From assembly GCF_004336985.1 (NCBI RefSeq), contig NZ_SJUO01000002.1:496001-560000 (forward strand): DNA of 64,000 nt, read 5' to 3'. The position numbers were made by a program, and so were the translations under genes. Of this stretch, positions 29,681 to 38,165 are shown piece after piece. Source of the DNA: Exiguobacterium sp. SL-9. Its GTDB lineage: Bacteria > Bacillota > Bacilli > Exiguobacteriales > Exiguobacteriaceae. Each line of letters starts with the position of its first letter. Within the stretch, counting starts at the first letter, position 1. The notes below the pieces were generated by a model that was not told the origin of the DNA, did no database searches, and saw nothing but the letters and a program-made list of their open reading frames with translations.

Positions 29681-30583
29681 TTAAACTTTCAAGAACCGAC
29701 CGAGTGATGTCGTCGAGCCCCAAATCCCGATGAAAGCACCGAGCGCCAAGAGGACGAGCGACACTTGTGTCGTCAGTACCGATGGATCAATCAATTTAAA
29801 TATATCACTATTCAGTTGATCTAGCGATGGTTGTAAAGCACTATATGCGACGTCATAACCGAAGTAGATGACGGCGATCGGGATGAGCGCGCCGAGCACA
29901 CCGAGGAGAAGCCCTTCGATGAAGAACGGCCAGCGGATGAAGCTGTTTTTCGCTCCGACGAGACGCATGATTTCAATCTCACGACGGCGTGAGAAGATCG
30001 TCATCTTGATCGTGTTCGAGATGAGGAACATCGCCATGAGGGTGAGACCGACGATCAACACGAGTCCACCGATGCGAATCCCGTTGAAGAAGGCGAACAT
30101 TTTGTCAATATAGTCCTGTCCATATGTGACCTTATCGACGTTAGCGAGCGATTGCACCGCATCCGCGACCGTCTCTGTATTGAGCGGGTCTGATGCCTTG
30201 ACGATATAGCGGTCGTGGAGCGGGTTGTCCTTCTCGACCGTTCCGTACGCATTCGCATCTTCCCCAAGTTGATTACGGAAGTTTTCAAGTTCATCTTCTT
30301 TCGAGCTGAACGTGACCGACGCGACGCCAGGAATTTGCTCTAAATTCTCGCCGAGCTTTTCAACGTTCCCTTCCTCCGCGGTCCGGGTGACGAACACTTG
30401 GATTTCGACGTCGTTCTCGACGTTCTCTGAGATCTCGTTGACGTTGAACATGACGAGGGCGAATACCCCGACGAGTAACAAGGTGATGGTGACGGCACTG
30501 ACAGCCGCGAACGTCATCCACCCGTTGCGAAGTGTTCCCTTGAACCCTTCGCGCAGATGACGGATTCCACTTTTAAATATCAT
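29681..30583 (-). CDS. ftsX: Cell division ABC transporter permease FtsX
   Basis: A 300-residue membrane protein with four membrane segments and a large extracellular loop between the first and second (about residues 60-170). The start is MIFKSGIRHLREGFKGTLRN. With FtsE it forms a mechanotransmitter that activates cell-wall hydrolases outside the membrane. AAAGGAG is 9 bases before the ATG at 30583 and only 3 before another ATG at 30589. The gene overlaps the ftsE end by 11 bases. The open frame extending to 30721 is just ftsE in another frame. Confidence 0.95.
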   Translation of the reverse strand: MIFKSGIRHLREGFKGTLRNGWMTFAAVSAVTITLLLVGVFALVMFNVNEISENVENDVEIQVFVTRTAEEGNVEKLGENLEQIPGVASVTFSSKEDELENFRNQLGEDANAYGTVEKDNPLHDRYIVKASDPLNTETVADAVQSLANVDKVTYGQDYIDKMFAFFNGIRIGGLVLIVGLTLMAMFLISNTIKMTIFSRRREIEIMRLVGAKNSFIRWPFFIEGLLLGVLGALIPIAVIYFGYDVAYSALQPSLDQLNSDIFKLIDPSVLTTQVSLVLLALGAFIGIWGSTTSLGRFLKV

Positions 30584-31259
30584 AGCCATATGCTCCTTTC
30601 TCTTCATCGCGTACGACTTTCCCGTTCTCGATCGCGATGACGCGATGGCGGATCTTGTCGACGATATCACGGTTGTGGGTCGCCATGACGATGGTCGCCC
30701 CGCGACGGTGAATCTCTTCAAACACTTCCATGATGCCCCAAGCCGTGTCCGGATCTAAGTTACCGGTCGGCTCGTCGGCGATGATGAGCTTCGGCTTATT
30801 GACGATGGCCCGAGCAATCGATACACGCTGTTGCTCCCCACCCGATAGTTCGTCCGGATAGTTGCGCGCCTTGTGCTTCAGGCCGACGAGGTTCAATACG
30901 TCCATGACCTGTTTACGCATCGTGTTCGTATCGGCTTGGACGACCTCGAGTGCGAATGCGACGTTCTCATATACCGTCAGTGACGGCAACAATTTATAAT
31001 CTTGGAAGATGACGCCGAGTTGACGGCGCAGTTTTGGGACGTGGCGGTTTTTCAGTTTGCCGACGTCGATTCCATCAATTAAGAGCTGCCCGCTCGACGG
31101 CTTCTCCTCCCGATAAATCATTTTCATGAACGTCGATTTCCCGGCGCCGGATGGTCCGACGACATATAGAAATTCGCCGTCTTGAATCTGCAAATCGAGG
31201 TCGTCGACTGCGACGACGCCGTTTGGATATACTTTGCTGACTTTTTGCATCGAAATCAT
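30573..31259 (-). CDS. ftsE: Cell division ATP-binding protein FtsE
   Basis: A 228-residue ABC ATPase. Walker A is GPSGAGKSTFMKMI, the signature is LSGGEQQRVSIARA, Walker B is LIIADEPTGNLD, and the switch histidine is in MATHNRDI. It works with FtsX and the downstream M23 hydrolase to couple ATP use to peptidoglycan cleavage. Two promoter candidates lie upstream. Confidence 0.96.
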   Translation of the reverse strand: MISMQKVSKVYPNGVVAVDDLDLQIQDGEFLYVVGPSGAGKSTFMKMIYREEKPSSGQLLIDGIDVGKLKNRHVPKLRRQLGVIFQDYKLLPSLTVYENVAFALEVVQADTNTMRKQVMDVLNLVGLKHKARNYPDELSGGEQQRVSIARAIVNKPKLIIADEPTGNLDPDTAWGIMEVFEEIHRRGATIVMATHNRDIVDKIRHRVIAIENGKVVRDEEKGAYGYDI

Positions 31260-31277
31260 AACGTATTCCCTACCCTT

Positions 31278-31306
31278 TTTATATATTTTTCATGCATCTA
31301 TGACAA
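31278..31306 (-). promoter_or_regulatory. SigA promoter of ftsEX (proximal)
   Basis: TTGTCA (31306-31301) and TATAAA (31283-31278) are 17 bases apart. Transcription would start only about 10 bases before the ATG region, giving a very short leader. Confidence 0.6.
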
Positions 31307-31363
31307 ATTCTGAATTGGCTTCGTTGAATTGATTCGTTAAGTGAATATTTTCACCTAGCCTCT

Positions 31364-31393
31364 GTTCTACACGATAATCAGGTAACCTGTCAA
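31364..31393 (-). promoter_or_regulatory. SigA promoter of ftsEX (distal, candidate)
   Basis: A perfect TTGACA (31393-31388) is 18 bases from a weaker TAGAAC (31369-31364). The 31307-31577 stretch holds no gene. It also contains the dyad GTGAATATTTTCAC (31341-31354), the hairpin GGGACCCTGTCCC (31394-31406) and a TATAAT on the minus strand near 31460. Confidence 0.45.
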
Positions 31394-31577
31394 GGGACCC
31401 TGTCCCGGTCACCCCGTCCAAAAAATCGGTCAGGCGTTAGTTCAAGCGCTACAATTATAACAATCGAACTTTTAAATAACCATTACAGGATTGTTTCAGT
31501 TGGATTGAGTTCGGTGGGAAATTGTCGAAATGAAGATGGGCTTCACGAGATCGACACACACGGTGAAACGCACATTC

Positions 31578-31605
31578 AAAAAGGCACCCGCATCCGCGAG
31601 TGCCT
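31578..31605 (-). terminator. Terminator of cccB
   Basis: On the minus strand AGGCACTCGCGGATGCGGGTGCCT folds as GGCACTCGC/GCGGGTGCC (with G-U pairing), followed by five T. Confidence 0.85.
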
Positions 31606-31641
31606 CCATTCAACCCACAAGTCACCTCGTGGTTTCGATTT

Positions 31642-31974
31642 TTATTTCTTCTCAGCGAGCCAAGCCGCGACCGCTGTTATTTCTTCGTCCTTCTCGATTA
31701 CGTTCGCAGGCATGGCGCCTTGTCCGTTTCGAATGACGTTCTCAATCTCTTCTGCCGAAAGGCGGGCACCGACGTCTTCAAGTGCCGGACCGCTCATCCC
31801 TTCTAAGTTCGCGCCGTGGCACGCCGCACAGTTTTGTGCGTACACTGCTTCCGCGTCGACCGACGCCGTGTTCGCGCCGTCCCCGTTGCTCGTCGTCTCT
31901 TCTTCATCGCCACCGCCACACGCACCGAGCGTGAGCATGGCGCCGAGTCCAATTGCCATCATCCATTTCTTCAT
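31642..31974 (-). CDS. cccB: Cytochrome c551, lipid-anchored
   Basis: A 110-residue c-type cytochrome that shuttles electrons to terminal oxidases at the outer membrane face. The signal sequence ends in lipobox TLGAC. A short acidic linker precedes the haem-binding CAACH motif near residue 54. The distal axial ligand is probably the methionine in GQGAMPANV. AGGAGGGG precedes the ATG. It is a small unit with its own terminator; B. subtilis cccB is in the same neighbourhood. Confidence 0.93.
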   Translation of the reverse strand: MKKWMMAIGLGAMLTLGACGGGDEEETTSNGDGANTASVDAEAVYAQNCAACHGANLEGMSGPALEDVGARLSAEEIENVIRNGQGAMPANVIEKDEEITAVAAWLAEKK

Positions 31975-32018
31975 AATAGGGTTCCCCTCCTAAGTTGTAG
32001 AAATAACCTACTTTTACC

Positions 32019-32024
32019 ATTATA
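32019..32024 (-). promoter_or_regulatory. -10 element of cccB
   Basis: A perfect TATAAT on the minus strand, about 45 bases before the cccB start. The -35 (TTAGAA with 16-base spacing) is weak, so an activator may be needed. Confidence 0.42.
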
Positions 32025-32081
32025 GCCGTTATGAACCTCTTTCTAACCTAACTCATCAAAAATACACAAAGATTCCACAAC

Positions 32082-32939
32082 TCACGGGACGTTGATGTAA
32101 CGTTTGTCCGAGGTGAAGCCTTGTCCCATCACCTCGTGCGCCTCACTGAAGATGAGAAACGCTTCCGGGTCGATGCGGCGAATAATCTCTTTCAGACGGC
32201 TCACTTCGTTCTGGCGGACGACGACGAGGAGCATCGGGCGCTCAAGACGCGAGTACGCCCCGATCGCTTGAATCTCGGTCGCGCCTCGGTCGAGCTCATC
32301 GAAGACGGCGCGCGTGATGACGTCCCGCTTCTCCGAGATGACGTAGGCCATTTTGTCCTGCGTGAAGCCAAGCTGGACGAAGTCGATCATCTTAATCGTA
32401 ATGAAGAGCGCGATGAGCGCGTATAGCCCCGTCGTGAACGAGAACGTGACGGCGGCGACGAGGACGACCGCACCGTCGAGGATGGCGATACAGAGGTAGA
32501 GCGGGATATGGGTGAACTTATGTAGAATCTGGGCCAACAGATCCATCCCTCCGGTCGAGGCCCGGCCCCGGAAGATGAGACCGAGACCGATCCCGACGCC
32601 GGCCCCGCCGAAGATGGCCGCGAGCAACGTGTCATTGACGGCCGCACCCGCGTCAATCGCTTCATAGAATAAGATCACGCCTGGCAAGAAAATCGATCCG
32701 ACGAGCGACTTGACGCCGAAACCGAGTCCGAGGATCATCCAGCCGACGAGGAGGAGCAACACGTTCGATACGAGCTGAAACGCACCTGGCGAGATGTTGA
32801 ACAGCTCATACGTGATGATCGAGATCCCGCTCACGCCACCTGAGGCGAGGTTGTTCGGCAATAGGAACAAACTGAACGCCGAGGCGACGAACACGGACCC
32901 GGTGAGTAAATAAATGTAGTCTTTGACGATTTGCTTCAT
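32082..32939 (-). CDS. yvjA: YitT-family membrane protein (YvjA-like)
   Basis: A 285-residue protein with five to six membrane segments (DUF161), including NNLASGGVSGISIITYELF and GASGG-like RGRASTGGMDLLAQIL. A C-terminal DUF2179 domain (about residues 220-275) carries EIIRRIDPEAFLIFSEAHEV. Function is unknown; it may be a transporter with a regulatory cytoplasmic domain. Same position as B. subtilis yvjA next to prfB. Two paralogues lie at 57691-59629. Confidence 0.88.
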   Translation of the reverse strand: MKQIVKDYIYLLTGSVFVASAFSLFLLPNNLASGGVSGISIITYELFNISPGAFQLVSNVLLLLVGWMILGLGFGVKSLVGSIFLPGVILFYEAIDAGAAVNDTLLAAIFGGAGVGIGLGLIFRGRASTGGMDLLAQILHKFTHIPLYLCIAILDGAVVLVAAVTFSFTTGLYALIALFITIKMIDFVQLGFTQDKMAYVISEKRDVITRAVFDELDRGATEIQAIGAYSRLERPMLLVVVRQNEVSRLKEIIRRIDPEAFLIFSEAHEVMGQGFTSDKRYINVP

Positions 32940-32965
32940 TAAAGGTTTTCTCCTCTACATACAAC

Positions 32966-32995
32966 GTGGCCCAAAGACGTCAGTCCTTGAGCCAC
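32966..32995 (-). other. Stem-loop between prfB and yvjA without T-run
   Basis: GTGGC-CAAAGAC pairs with GTCCTTG-GCCAC (two mismatches) around GTCA. No T-tract follows on either strand, so it is not a standard terminator. It may be an mRNA stability or processing hairpin just after the prfB stop. Confidence 0.45.
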
Positions 32996-33000
32996 TTGCA

Positions 33001-34101
33001 TCACATATTTGTCTTGCGAAGGTACGCGTCGATGAAGCCCATGATGTCCCCATCCATGACGCCGCCTGTGTTCCCGACTTCATAGCTCGTCCGGTGGTCT
33101 TTGACCATCGCGTACGGGTGGAAGACGTACGAGCGGATCTGGCTACCCCAGCCGATATCCGTCTTCTCACCGCGGATCTCATCGAGCTTGCGTTGCTGCT
33201 CGTCGAGTTCGCGTTGATACAGTTTCGCTTTAAGCATCTTCATCGCTGCTTCGCGGTTCTTGATTTGCGAACGCTCAGCCTGACATGAGACGACGACACC
33301 CGTCGGCACGTGTGTGATCCGGACGGCCGAGTCGGTCGTGTTGATGTGCTGACCGCCGGCGCCTGACGCGCGGTACGTGTCGATGCGGAGGTCTTCAGTC
33401 TTCACTTCGATTTCGATGTCGTCATTGAACTCCGGCATGACGTCGCACGAGACGAACGATGTATGACGACGGCCCGACGAGTCGAACGGCGAGATGCGGA
33501 CCAAACGGTGAATCCCTTTCTCCGCCTTCAAATAACCATAGGCGTTATGACCGACGATGCGGAGCGTGACCGATTTGACACCGGCCTCTTCGCCCGCAAG
33601 GTAATCGACCGTCTCGACTTTCCAGCCCTGCTTGTCAGCAAAACGTTGATACATGCGTAGCAACATCGACGCCCAGTCTTGTGACTCGGTACCGCCCGCC
33701 CCCGGGTGCAACTCGAGGATGGCGTTGTTGGCATCGTACGGTCCGTTCAAGAGGATCTCGAGTTCGAACGCGTCGAAGTCGGCCTTGAGCGCTGTCACCA
33801 TCTCTGAGAGGTCGTCCTGCATCTCGGCATCCGGCTCTTCTTTGATGAGTTCAAGCGTGACGTCGCCGTCCTCATGGCCATCCGCAAGCTGTTGATACTT
33901 GTCGACCATCGCTTTAAGCGCGTTCGACTCGTCGATGACTTTTTGCGCCTTCTCTTGGCTGTCCCAGAAGTCCGGGTACGTCATCTCGTTCTCGAGTTCG
34001 GCGATGCGGGCCTGCTTCTCTGTCAGGTTGAGCGATTGGCGATAATTCTCGAGGCGTTTCGCCATCGCCTCGAGTTCGTTGCGAATATCTGAAATTTCCA
34101 T
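33001..34101 (-). CDS. prfB: Peptide chain release factor 2, single frame
   Basis: A 366-residue class I release factor that reads UGA and UAA. The stop-codon recognition SPF is in [12 protein letters not shown] and the catalytic GGQ in [12 protein letters not shown]. At residues 23-28 the sequence runs QSLNLT in one frame, where B. subtilis and E. coli carry an in-frame UGA and a slippery CUU. Neither the stop nor the internal AGGGGG stimulator is present, so translation is not autoregulated by frameshifting. AAAGGTG before the ATG at 34101 fits; the GTG at 34113 is part of that site. Confidence 0.96.
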   Translation of the reverse strand: MEISDIRNELEAMAKRLENYRQSLNLTEKQARIAELENEMTYPDFWDSQEKAQKVIDESNALKAMVDKYQQLADGHEDGDVTLELIKEEPDAEMQDDLSEMVTALKADFDAFELEILLNGPYDANNAILELHPGAGGTESQDWASMLLRMYQRFADKQGWKVETVDYLAGEEAGVKSVTLRIVGHNAYGYLKAEKGIHRLVRISPFDSSGRRHTSFVSCDVMPEFNDDIEIEVKTEDLRIDTYRASGAGGQHINTTDSAVRITHVPTGVVVSCQAERSQIKNREAAMKMLKAKLYQRELDEQQRKLDEIRGEKTDIGWGSQIRSYVFHPYAMVKDHRTSYEVGNTGGVMDGDIMGFIDAYLRKTNM

Positions 34102-34124
34102 AGTGTAGGTCACCTTTCCGTAGG

Positions 34125-34150
34125 AAAGAGGCGAGCGGACTCGCCTCTTT
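34125..34150 (-). terminator. Weak terminator or processing hairpin between secA and prfB
   Basis: AAAGAGGCGAG pairs with CTCGCCTCTTT around TCCG. Only three T follow before CCTACG on the minus strand, so it probably attenuates rather than ends secA transcription, letting some reach prfB. Confidence 0.55.
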
Positions 34151-34155
34151 CAAAA

Positions 34156-36678
34156 TTAAGCCTGTTGTTTGCCGTGGCAGTTTTTGAACTTCTTGCCTGA
34201 ACCACACCAGCACGGGTCATTACGCCCGAGCCGTTGGTCTTCAGAGCGACGGACCGGTTTTTTCTTCACCGGCGTGTCGTCCTTGCCAGACACCGCCACT
34301 TCCTCCTCGACGACTTTCTCGCGTCGGAGGTTGTCGCCGACTTCGGCACGGAGCACGAAGCCGGTCACTTCTTCGGAGATGGCCGCGTTCATTGCATCGA
34401 ACATGTTGATCCCTTCCGCCTGATACTCACGAAGCGGGTCGTTCTGTCCGTACGCGCGCAAATGAATCCCTTGACGGAGTTGGTCCATATGATCGATGTG
34501 CGCCATCCAGTGCGAATCGACGGCACGGAGGACGATAATCTTCTCGAACTCGTTGAAGCGTTCCGGCGGCGCGAGTTGGCGTTTCGCCTCATACTGCGCG
34601 TTCGTGCGTTCAGCGAGGAGCTCGATAATCTCTTCGCGCTCTTTGCCGAAGAAGTCTTTACCTTCGATCGGATGCTCGAGGGCGAGCGTCTGGTTGGCCC
34701 AGTGCGCGAGCTCATCGATGTTCCACTCTTCCGGTACGAGCTCGAGCGGCGTGTATTGCGCGACGCCCGTCTCGACCGTCTCTTGAATCATCGAACGGAC
34801 GATGTCCGTGACCGACTCGTTCTCGAGAATGCTCGCCCGGTCTTTATACATGACTTTCCGTTGGTCGGCCATGACGTTATCGTACCCGAGAAGCTGTTTC
34901 CGGGCGTCGTAGTTGTTCCCTTCGACACGTTTCTGGGCCGACTCGACCGCTTTCGAGACCATACGGCTCTCGATCGGTTGCGTGTCGTCCATGCCGAGAC
35001 GCTCCATCATGTTTTGGAGGCTATCCGTCCCGAAGCGGCGCATGAGCTCATCTTCGAGTGACAAGTAGAACTGGGATTTACCCGGGTCTCCTTGTCGTCC
35101 GGCCCGTCCACGGAGCTGGTTGTCGATCCGGCGCGACTCGTGGCGCTCGGTCCCGACGATGTATAATCCGCCGAGCTCGATGACACCTTCGCCGAGCTTA
35201 ATGTCGGTACCGCGTCCGGCCATGTTCGTCGCAATCGTGACCGAGCCTTTTTGGCCCGCGTTCTCGACGATTTCAGCCTCACGGGCGTGGTTCTTCGCGT
35301 TCAACACTTCGTGTTTGATTTTCTTCTTCGAGAGGAGCTTGCTCAAATACTCCGACGTCTCGACGGCGACCGTCCCGACAAGGACCGGTTGTCCCGTCGC
35401 GTGGGCTGCCATGATCTCGTCGACAACGGCTTTGAACTTGCCTTCCATCGATTTGAAGATGAGGTCCGAACGGTCTTCCCGAAGGATCGGTTTGTTCGTC
35501 GGGATCGTCACGACCTGCATGTTGTAGATGTTACGGAACTCTTCTTCCTCTGTCTTCGCCGTCCCGGTCATCCCGGCCAGCTTCTCATACATACGGAAGT
35601 AGTTCTGATACGTGATCGTCGCGAGCGTCATCGATTCGCGTTGAATCTCGACGCCTTCTTTCGCTTCAATCGCCTGGTGCAACCCTTCCGAGTAGCGGCG
35701 TCCGTCCATGACCCGACCGGTGAACTGGTCGATGATCATAACTTGGCCGTCGCGGACCATATAGTCGACGTCATGATGCATGACGGCGTTGGCACGTAGG
35801 GCGAGCCCGACGTGGTGGTTGACCGAGACGTGCTCGATCGCGAACAAGTTGTCGATGCCGAAGAACTTCTCGGCGAGGTCGACCCCGTTGTCCGTCAAGA
35901 GGACCGATTTCGTCTTCACGTCGACCGTATAGTCATCCTCAATCTTGAGCGTCCGTACGAAGGCATCGGCCCGCGTGTAGAGCTCTGTCGATTTTTGAGC
36001 CGATCCCGAGATGATGAGCGGGGTCCGCGCTTCATCGACGAGGATCGAGTCGACTTCATCGACAATCGTGAAGTAGAGCTCGCGTTGGACACGATCTTCT
36101 TTATAAAGGACCATGTTGTCACGCAAGTAGTCGAAACCAAGCTCGTTGTTCGTCGAGTACGTGATGTCACAGTTGTATGCCGCCTGCTTCTCGACGCGGT
36201 CCATGTTCGACACGTTGAGGCCGACCGAAAGTCCGAGCGCGAAGTAGAGTGGTTCCATGAGTTCTTTGTCACGGCGGGCCAAGTATTCGTTGACCGTCAC
36301 GACGTGAACGCCGCGGCCCGTGAGCGCGTTCAAATATACTGGGAGGGTCGCGACGAGCGTCTTCCCTTCCCCGGTCTTCATCTCGGCGATGTCACCGTTA
36401 TGGAGCACGTAGCCCCCGATGAGCTGGACGCGATAGTGGCGCATGCCGAGCACGCGCTCGGACGCCTCACGACAGACCGCGAACGCTTCTGGCAAGATAT
36501 CGTCAAGCGTCTCGCCTTTGTCTAGGCGCTCACGGAACTCGACCGACTTCGCCTGAAGTGCTTCGTCAGACAATGCCTTGATTGGTTCGGCGAACGACTC
36601 GACGAGGTCGGCCGCTTTTTCTGCTTTTTTCAATACTCGTTTCTGTGGAGCAAATAAATCTTTCAAAAAGTTCGCCAT
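34156..36678 (-). CDS. secA: Preprotein translocase ATPase SecA
   Basis: An 840-residue motor of the Sec pathway. Walker A is [14 protein letters not shown], the DEAD-like motif is [11 protein letters not shown], and [18 protein letters not shown] residues occur in [11 protein letters not shown]. The C-terminal zinc-binding SEC-C motif is [17 protein letters not shown], which binds SecB or lipids in other bacteria. GAGGAG with a 9-base spacer chooses the ATG at 36678 rather than 36714. Confidence 0.98.
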   Translation of the reverse strand: MANFLKDLFAPQKRVLKKAEKAADLVESFAEPIKALSDEALQAKSVEFRERLDKGETLDDILPEAFAVCREASERVLGMRHYRVQLIGGYVLHNGDIAEMKTGEGKTLVATLPVYLNALTGRGVHVVTVNEYLARRDKELMEPLYFALGLSVGLNVSNMDRVEKQAAYNCDITYSTNNELGFDYLRDNMVLYKEDRVQRELYFTIVDEVDSILVDEARTPLIISGSAQKSTELYTRADAFVRTLKIEDDYTVDVKTKSVLLTDNGVDLAEKFFGIDNLFAIEHVSVNHHVGLALRANAVMHHDVDYMVRDGQVMIIDQFTGRVMDGRRYSEGLHQAIEAKEGVEIQRESMTLATITYQNYFRMYEKLAGMTGTAKTEEEEFRNIYNMQVVTIPTNKPILREDRSDLIFKSMEGKFKAVVDEIMAAHATGQPVLVGTVAVETSEYLSKLLSKKKIKHEVLNAKNHAREAEIVENAGQKGSVTIATNMAGRGTDIKLGEGVIELGGLYIVGTERHESRRIDNQLRGRAGRQGDPGKSQFYLSLEDELMRRFGTDSLQNMMERLGMDDTQPIESRMVSKAVESAQKRVEGNNYDARKQLLGYDNVMADQRKVMYKDRASILENESVTDIVRSMIQETVETGVAQYTPLELVPEEWNIDELAHWANQTLALEHPIEGKDFFGKEREEIIELLAERTNAQYEAKRQLAPPERFNEFEKIIVLRAVDSHWMAHIDHMDQLRQGIHLRAYGQNDPLREYQAEGINMFDAMNAAISEEVTGFVLRAEVGDNLRREKVVEEEVAVSGKDDTPVKKKPVRRSEDQRLGRNDPCWCGSGKKFKNCHGKQQA

Positions 36679-36732
36679 ACGCTTTATCTCCTCTGCATTC
36701 ACTGAAAAATGCATGTTTTTTCCCTAATGTAC

Positions 36733-36761
36733 AGTTTAACCGAAGTGACCTTCGCTTTCAA
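36733..36761 (-). promoter_or_regulatory. SigA promoter of secA-prfB
   Basis: TTGAAA (36761-36756) and TAAACT (36738-36733) have 17-base spacing. The spacer holds the dyad CGAAGGTCACTTCG. Confidence 0.65.
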
Positions 36762-36769
36762 GGAAAGGC

Positions 36770-36802
36770 AAAAGGAAACGGCCTTCCGAATCGGAAGGCC
36801 GT
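36770..36802 (-). terminator. Terminator of hpf
   Basis: On the minus strand ACGGCCTTCCG pairs with CGGAAGGCCGT around AT, followed by TTCCTTTTG. Confidence 0.85.
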
Positions 36803-36819
36803 GTGGTTTCAAGGTTGAA

Positions 36820-37380
36820 TTATTCTGGTTCGATCAAGCCGTATTTGCCATCTTTACGACGGTAGACGACGTTCGTGTTGCCCGTCTCTGCGTCTGAGAA
36901 GACGAAGAAGCTGTGACCGAGCATGTCCATCTGAAGAATCGCTTCTTCCGTGTCCATCGGTTTGAGCGTGAAACGCTTCGTCCGAACGAGTTCGAGTTCT
37001 GCCTCGTCCTCATCATAGACGACCACGTCCTCGGGACCTTCGAGTGATTTGAAGTACTCGCCGATACCGCCATCTTTCGCACGCGATTTACGGTTGAGTT
37101 TCGTTTTGTGTTTACGGATTTGACGCTCCAATTTGTCGACAACGAGGTCGATTGCCGCGTACATATCGAGGTTTGTTTCCTCAGCACGGAGCAACAAGTT
37201 CGGCATCGGGATCGTCACTTCCACTTTTTGTTTCTCATTATAAACTTTCAAGTTGACGTAAGCCGTCTGTGCATCCGTAGGAGTTGTGAAATACCGAGTC
37301 AATTTGTCCAACTTTTTCTCGACATAGTCTTGAATAGCTGGTGTGACTTCAATGTTTTCGCCGCGAATGTTATAAATCAT
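36820..37380 (-). CDS. hpf: Long-form ribosome hibernation promoting factor
   Basis: A 186-residue protein. The N-terminal S30AE domain (MIYNIRGENIEVTPAIQDYV, to about residue 100) binds the small ribosomal subunit. An acidic linker follows. The C-terminal dimerisation domain (KRFTLKPMDTEEAILQMDML, about 130-186) joins two ribosomes into 100S particles. The presence of both domains marks the long form found in Firmicutes. AAGGAGGAG precedes the ATG. Usually induced in stationary phase and stress. Confidence 0.95.
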   Translation of the reverse strand: MIYNIRGENIEVTPAIQDYVEKKLDKLTRYFTTPTDAQTAYVNLKVYNEKQKVEVTIPMPNLLLRAEETNLDMYAAIDLVVDKLERQIRKHKTKLNRKSRAKDGGIGEYFKSLEGPEDVVVYDEDEAELELVRTKRFTLKPMDTEEAILQMDMLGHSFFVFSDAETGNTNVVYRRKDGKYGLIEPE

Positions 37381-37486
37381 CTGAACTCCTCCTTAAAATA
37401 ACCGCTTGACCCAATGATTCGTCAGACTGGACCGAATCTCCTGCTTCATTTCTTAAAAAGAAAGTGGAACCAGGTGGCTCATTTAT

Positions 37487-37517
37487 AGTATACCCCGAAT
37501 CCAAATCATTTGAAAAC
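37487..37517 (-). promoter_or_regulatory. Candidate hpf promoter
   Basis: On the minus strand a TATACT (37492-37487) overlaps GGGTAT (37495-37490), with GTTTTC upstream at 37517-37512. As a SigA promoter the -35 is poor. As a SigB-type promoter (GTTTaa, GGGTAT) the 16-base gap is slightly long. The remaining 37381-37655 holds only this promoter and the hpf leader. Confidence 0.4.
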
Positions 37518-37654
37518 GTTATCATCAGAAAATAATGACAATTTTGTTCCGACAGGTCCGTCTTCTAGATGAATCGGTAGTATAGAAACAAACTACCCGT
37601 TCTGCCCGTTCTTAAACGCAATTTTGATCGGAATGTTCATTATGTGAGAAAAAT

Positions 37655-37683
37655 AAAAAAGTCGGCCCCGTTAGGAGCCGACT
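37655..37683 (-). terminator. Terminator of the cold shock gene
   Basis: On the minus strand GTCGGCTCC pairs with GGGGCCGAC around TAAC, followed by six T. Confidence 0.88.
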
Positions 37684-37695
37684 CGTAGTTCGAAA

Positions 37696-37893
37696 TTATA
37701 ATTTTGTTACGTTAGCCGCTTGTGGGCCACGCTCGCCATCAACGATTTCAAACTCAACTTCTTGACCTTCGTCAAGTGATTTGTAGCCGTCAGTTTGGAT
37801 TGCTGAGAAGTGTACGAACACGTCTTTGCCGCCTTCTACTTCGATGAATCCAAAACCTTTTTCTGAGTTAAACCATTTTACTTTACCTACCAT
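37696..37893 (-). CDS. Cold shock protein, CspA family
   Basis: A 65-residue single-stranded nucleic acid binding protein. RNP1 is KGFGFIEV and RNP2 is VFVHFSAI, both complete. It acts as an RNA chaperone and antiterminator at low temperature. The frame is open to 37959, but that extension is the leader. The start [13 protein letters not shown] at 37893 matches the family and has AAAGGAATGG upstream. I cannot tell which of cspB, cspC or cspD it corresponds to. Confidence 0.94.
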   Translation of the reverse strand: MVGKVKWFNSEKGFGFIEVEGGKDVFVHFSAIQTDGYKSLDEGQEVEFEIVDGERGPQAANVTKL

Positions 37894-37949
37894 GTGTAAA
37901 TCCATTCCTTTCACCATTGAAGAATACAGAGGCTTTCCCTCTATCGGTA

Positions 37950-37978
37950 ATCTTACCACCTTATTGGAAGCGTGACAA
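37950..37978 (-). promoter_or_regulatory. SigA promoter of the cold shock gene
   Basis: TTGTCA (37978-37973) and TAAGAT (37955-37950) are 17 bases apart. The leader is about 50 bases, short for a cold-regulated csp. Confidence 0.68.
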
Positions 37979-38058
37979 ACACTTTCTCATTTTTTTGTAA
38001 ACGAATTCCCGTTTGGCTTACATTGGAATTCTATTTCCCTACTTTTCATATCGACTTA

Positions 38059-38087
38059 TTGAATTTACATTTTTTGTGATATATCAT
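38059..38087 (+). promoter_or_regulatory. Candidate promoter of the comK-like gene
   Basis: TTGAAT (38059-38064) and TATCAT (38082-38087) are 17 bases apart in an A/T-rich stretch about 75 bases before the ATG at 38166. Confidence 0.42.
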
Positions 38088-38165
38088 ATTAAAGATGATT
38101 TAGGCACTTGTTCCATGCTTATGGCCAAGCCTGAAAATCTAATACGAAAAGGACGGTGCAGCCCT

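Noticed and set aside
30584-30721. 45-residue N-terminal extension of FtsX
   Set aside because: It overlaps ftsE in another frame; AAAGGAG places the start at 30583 and family length agrees.
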